From Apostichopus californicus (Eukaryota > Echinodermata > Holothuroidea > Aspidochirotida > Stichopodidae): 20,390 nucleotides of DNA. Within the stretch, counting starts at the first letter, position 1. Every line of letters begins with the position of its first letter. The stretch is from the NCBI GenBank assembly GCA_020650975.1, contig JAIPMN010017820.1:1-20390 (forward strand), read 5' to 3'. A program made the position numbers and the translations under genes. Under the pieces are notes generated by a model. It saw nothing but the letters and a program-made list of their open reading frames with translations, was not told the origin of the DNA and did not search any database. Below, piece by piece: positions 19,017 through 20,390 of the stretch.

Positions 19017-19112
19017 TAAGTCCAACAACACTGAGAGGTTGACAAAGTTTTCGCCCCCCACGGGAAAACGCAAAATCTTTTCGCCCCCAAATTCATACAA
19101 CGTTTAGAGGGT
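19017..19112. repeat. 96-bp direct repeat, copy 2
   Basis: Nearly exact second copy of the 18784 repeat in the same orientation. The 137 bases between the copies are unique in the window. The pair could be 1.4 units of a 233-bp satellite or direct terminal repeats of a small element. TG...CA ends typical of LTRs are absent. Confidence 0.95.
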
Positions 19113-20390
19113 GTTTACGAAATTTATCACTTAATTTTTACTTAATGCTGTTAGTGCAGATATCGAGTCATTTGCACACAAAAAGGAATAATGATAACTA
19201 ATAATTATTGATGAGATCAAGTCATTATTTGAATAAAAGTAAAACAAAAACCTGTTAGTACACTGCTTATCCACTTATATGTGATAAAATATGTAAAAAG
19301 TTTTGCTTTTGCTCTTCCACATTTAGTTCAATAACTTTATCAGTCTTGCATTAGGAAAATTGTATATTTACTCCAACTCTCACCGTCAACGTTGTTTAAA
19401 AAAAACGTATTTAGGGAACGAAATTCAATCGGTTGGTTTCCCATGAAAAAAAAATGAAAGCTGTGAAATCATTCTACAATGGCGTGATCGAACTAATTCA
19501 TTTGTTAAATTTATGCCAGTGACGTATGTAGGTCGATCATCCCAAAACCCATGTAGGGATTGACCCCGACCAACCCCCCACCCCCCCCCCCGCCCTTGGC
19601 TCTTTATTATAATTATAGTTTTATGTTTTCTCCGATTGTTCAGGTTGTATGTGATTTAACATATAAAAATGAATTGGAATAATTCGGGCATATATTTTCA
19701 CCGGTGGGTGTCTAGCTTGTTGTTATATATACGTTCCATGTTATAACAAACTTGAACATAACTAAAAACATTTGCTTTGCGATTATTTAGTCTGCAATAA
19801 TAAGTGTTAAACTTCATATGTGTAACAAGGAAATCTTATCGATGTATTTCACCTTCACACCAGCCAAAGAAAATGTCTTATTTTGAAAGAAAGAATTGAT
19901 TCTTTAATCACGAATCTCTTCATCCAGAAGGAAAGAAGCAGAGAAACGACAATCCCGAAAGATAATGCTCAAATTATAATATTGTAGCCAAATTAGTATA
20001 TAAGCAGCCAAAAGGGTTGTGTATATCCAGCAGAGCCAAATTAAAACGGCGAATTTACTAAAGCTTGTCCACACTTGACAGTCATACCGTTCATTGTGTT
20101 TTGGTAGTTTATCAGGATATTGTAATGTCAACCAACATAACCTCAGAGAGTATAGAAAGAAGCTTAAATCTCTTTTCAATCTAAAACGGTTTAGTCTACT
20201 ACTGAACCAATGATAATTGTGGTTTTTATAGCTTCATGTACAGAAAAAGTTGCACGCAGCCTTACCTATTCACTAAAATCAGTAAACGGATTAGCTTCAA
20301 TTTATAAGAGCAGCTTCATTGATTGATACAAAGATTCAATTGATATGGTTTTATCGGTCAAATGAAAGGTTGACATTGCATTTGGTTTAC
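19113..20390. other. Noncoding stretch at the right end
   Basis: AT-rich. A C-rich run at 19574-19592 is the only simple repeat. A minus-strand open frame at 19904-20179 has a hydrophobic stretch but no family resemblance. No gene is supported. Confidence 0.55.

Noticed and set aside
18784..19112. LTRs of a miniature retroelement
   Set aside because: No TG...CA ends, primer-binding site or polypurine tract is visible between or beside the copies.
19513..19600. CAGTGACGTATGTAGG near a C-run as another hAT terminus
   Set aside because: No inverted partner or 8-bp duplication could be found within the window.
19904..20179. 91-codon minus-strand frame with a hydrophobic segment
   Set aside because: No recognisable family and no convincing splice sites around it; AT-rich DNA often yields hydrophobic chance frames of this size.
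1..20390. CRISPR array, prokaryotic operon or viral genome segment
   Set aside because: Spliced gene structure, no ribosome-binding-site-led genes, and no regularly spaced conserved repeats with unique spacers.

Overview
The window looks like animal nuclear DNA, most likely from a marine invertebrate, possibly an echinoderm or another invertebrate deuterostome. The evidence is a gene split into many short exons by GT-AG introns, AT-rich noncoding sequence, tRNA-derived SINE heads, minisatellites and short hAT-like DNA transposons. The phylum is an inference; nothing here fixes the species.

There is one recognisable gene. It runs on the minus strand from a start codon at 16291 down to 57 and continues off the left edge. 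Ten coding exons (16242-16291, 11744-11912, 10778-10873, 8920-8977, 8066-8181, 7182-7257, 6490-6572, 2128-2265, 931-1060, 57-130) join in frame through nine GT-AG introns. They give 330 residues of an extended short-chain dehydrogenase/reductase closest to SDR42E1 (3-beta-HSD/NSDHL-like). Visible motifs are TGGAGCFG (Rossmann dinucleotide site), [20 protein letters not shown], the catalytic [13 protein letters not shown] and [13 protein letters not shown], followed by a hydrophobic segment. By comparison with the family, only the last ~60 residues should be missing, beyond the left edge.

The introns are 0.6-4.3 kb and hold decayed repeats. Intron 7 (2266-6489) has a ~69-bp-period satellite at about 5181-5870, interrupted by a block carrying a C-rich 24-bp minisatellite and a hAT-like end; it also has a perfect 12-bp-stem palindrome. 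Intron 6 holds a tRNA-derived SINE, intron 5 a diverged tandem duplication, and intron 1 a C-rich tract and a strong hairpin. A second, degraded tRNA-like head lies in intron 2.

Upstream of the gene (16309-20390) no gene is recognised. The clearest structure is a 1,012-bp non-autonomous hAT-like element (16880-17891) with perfect 13-bp terminal inverted repeats and a perfect 8-bp target duplication. It contains four tandem ~85-bp units, and the fourth is split by a second, 390-bp hAT-like element (17233-17622) with its own 12-bp inverted repeats and 8-bp duplication. Further out, a 96-bp sequence is repeated almost exactly at 18784 and 19017. No bacterial-type operon, CRISPR array, rRNA gene or viral gene was seen.
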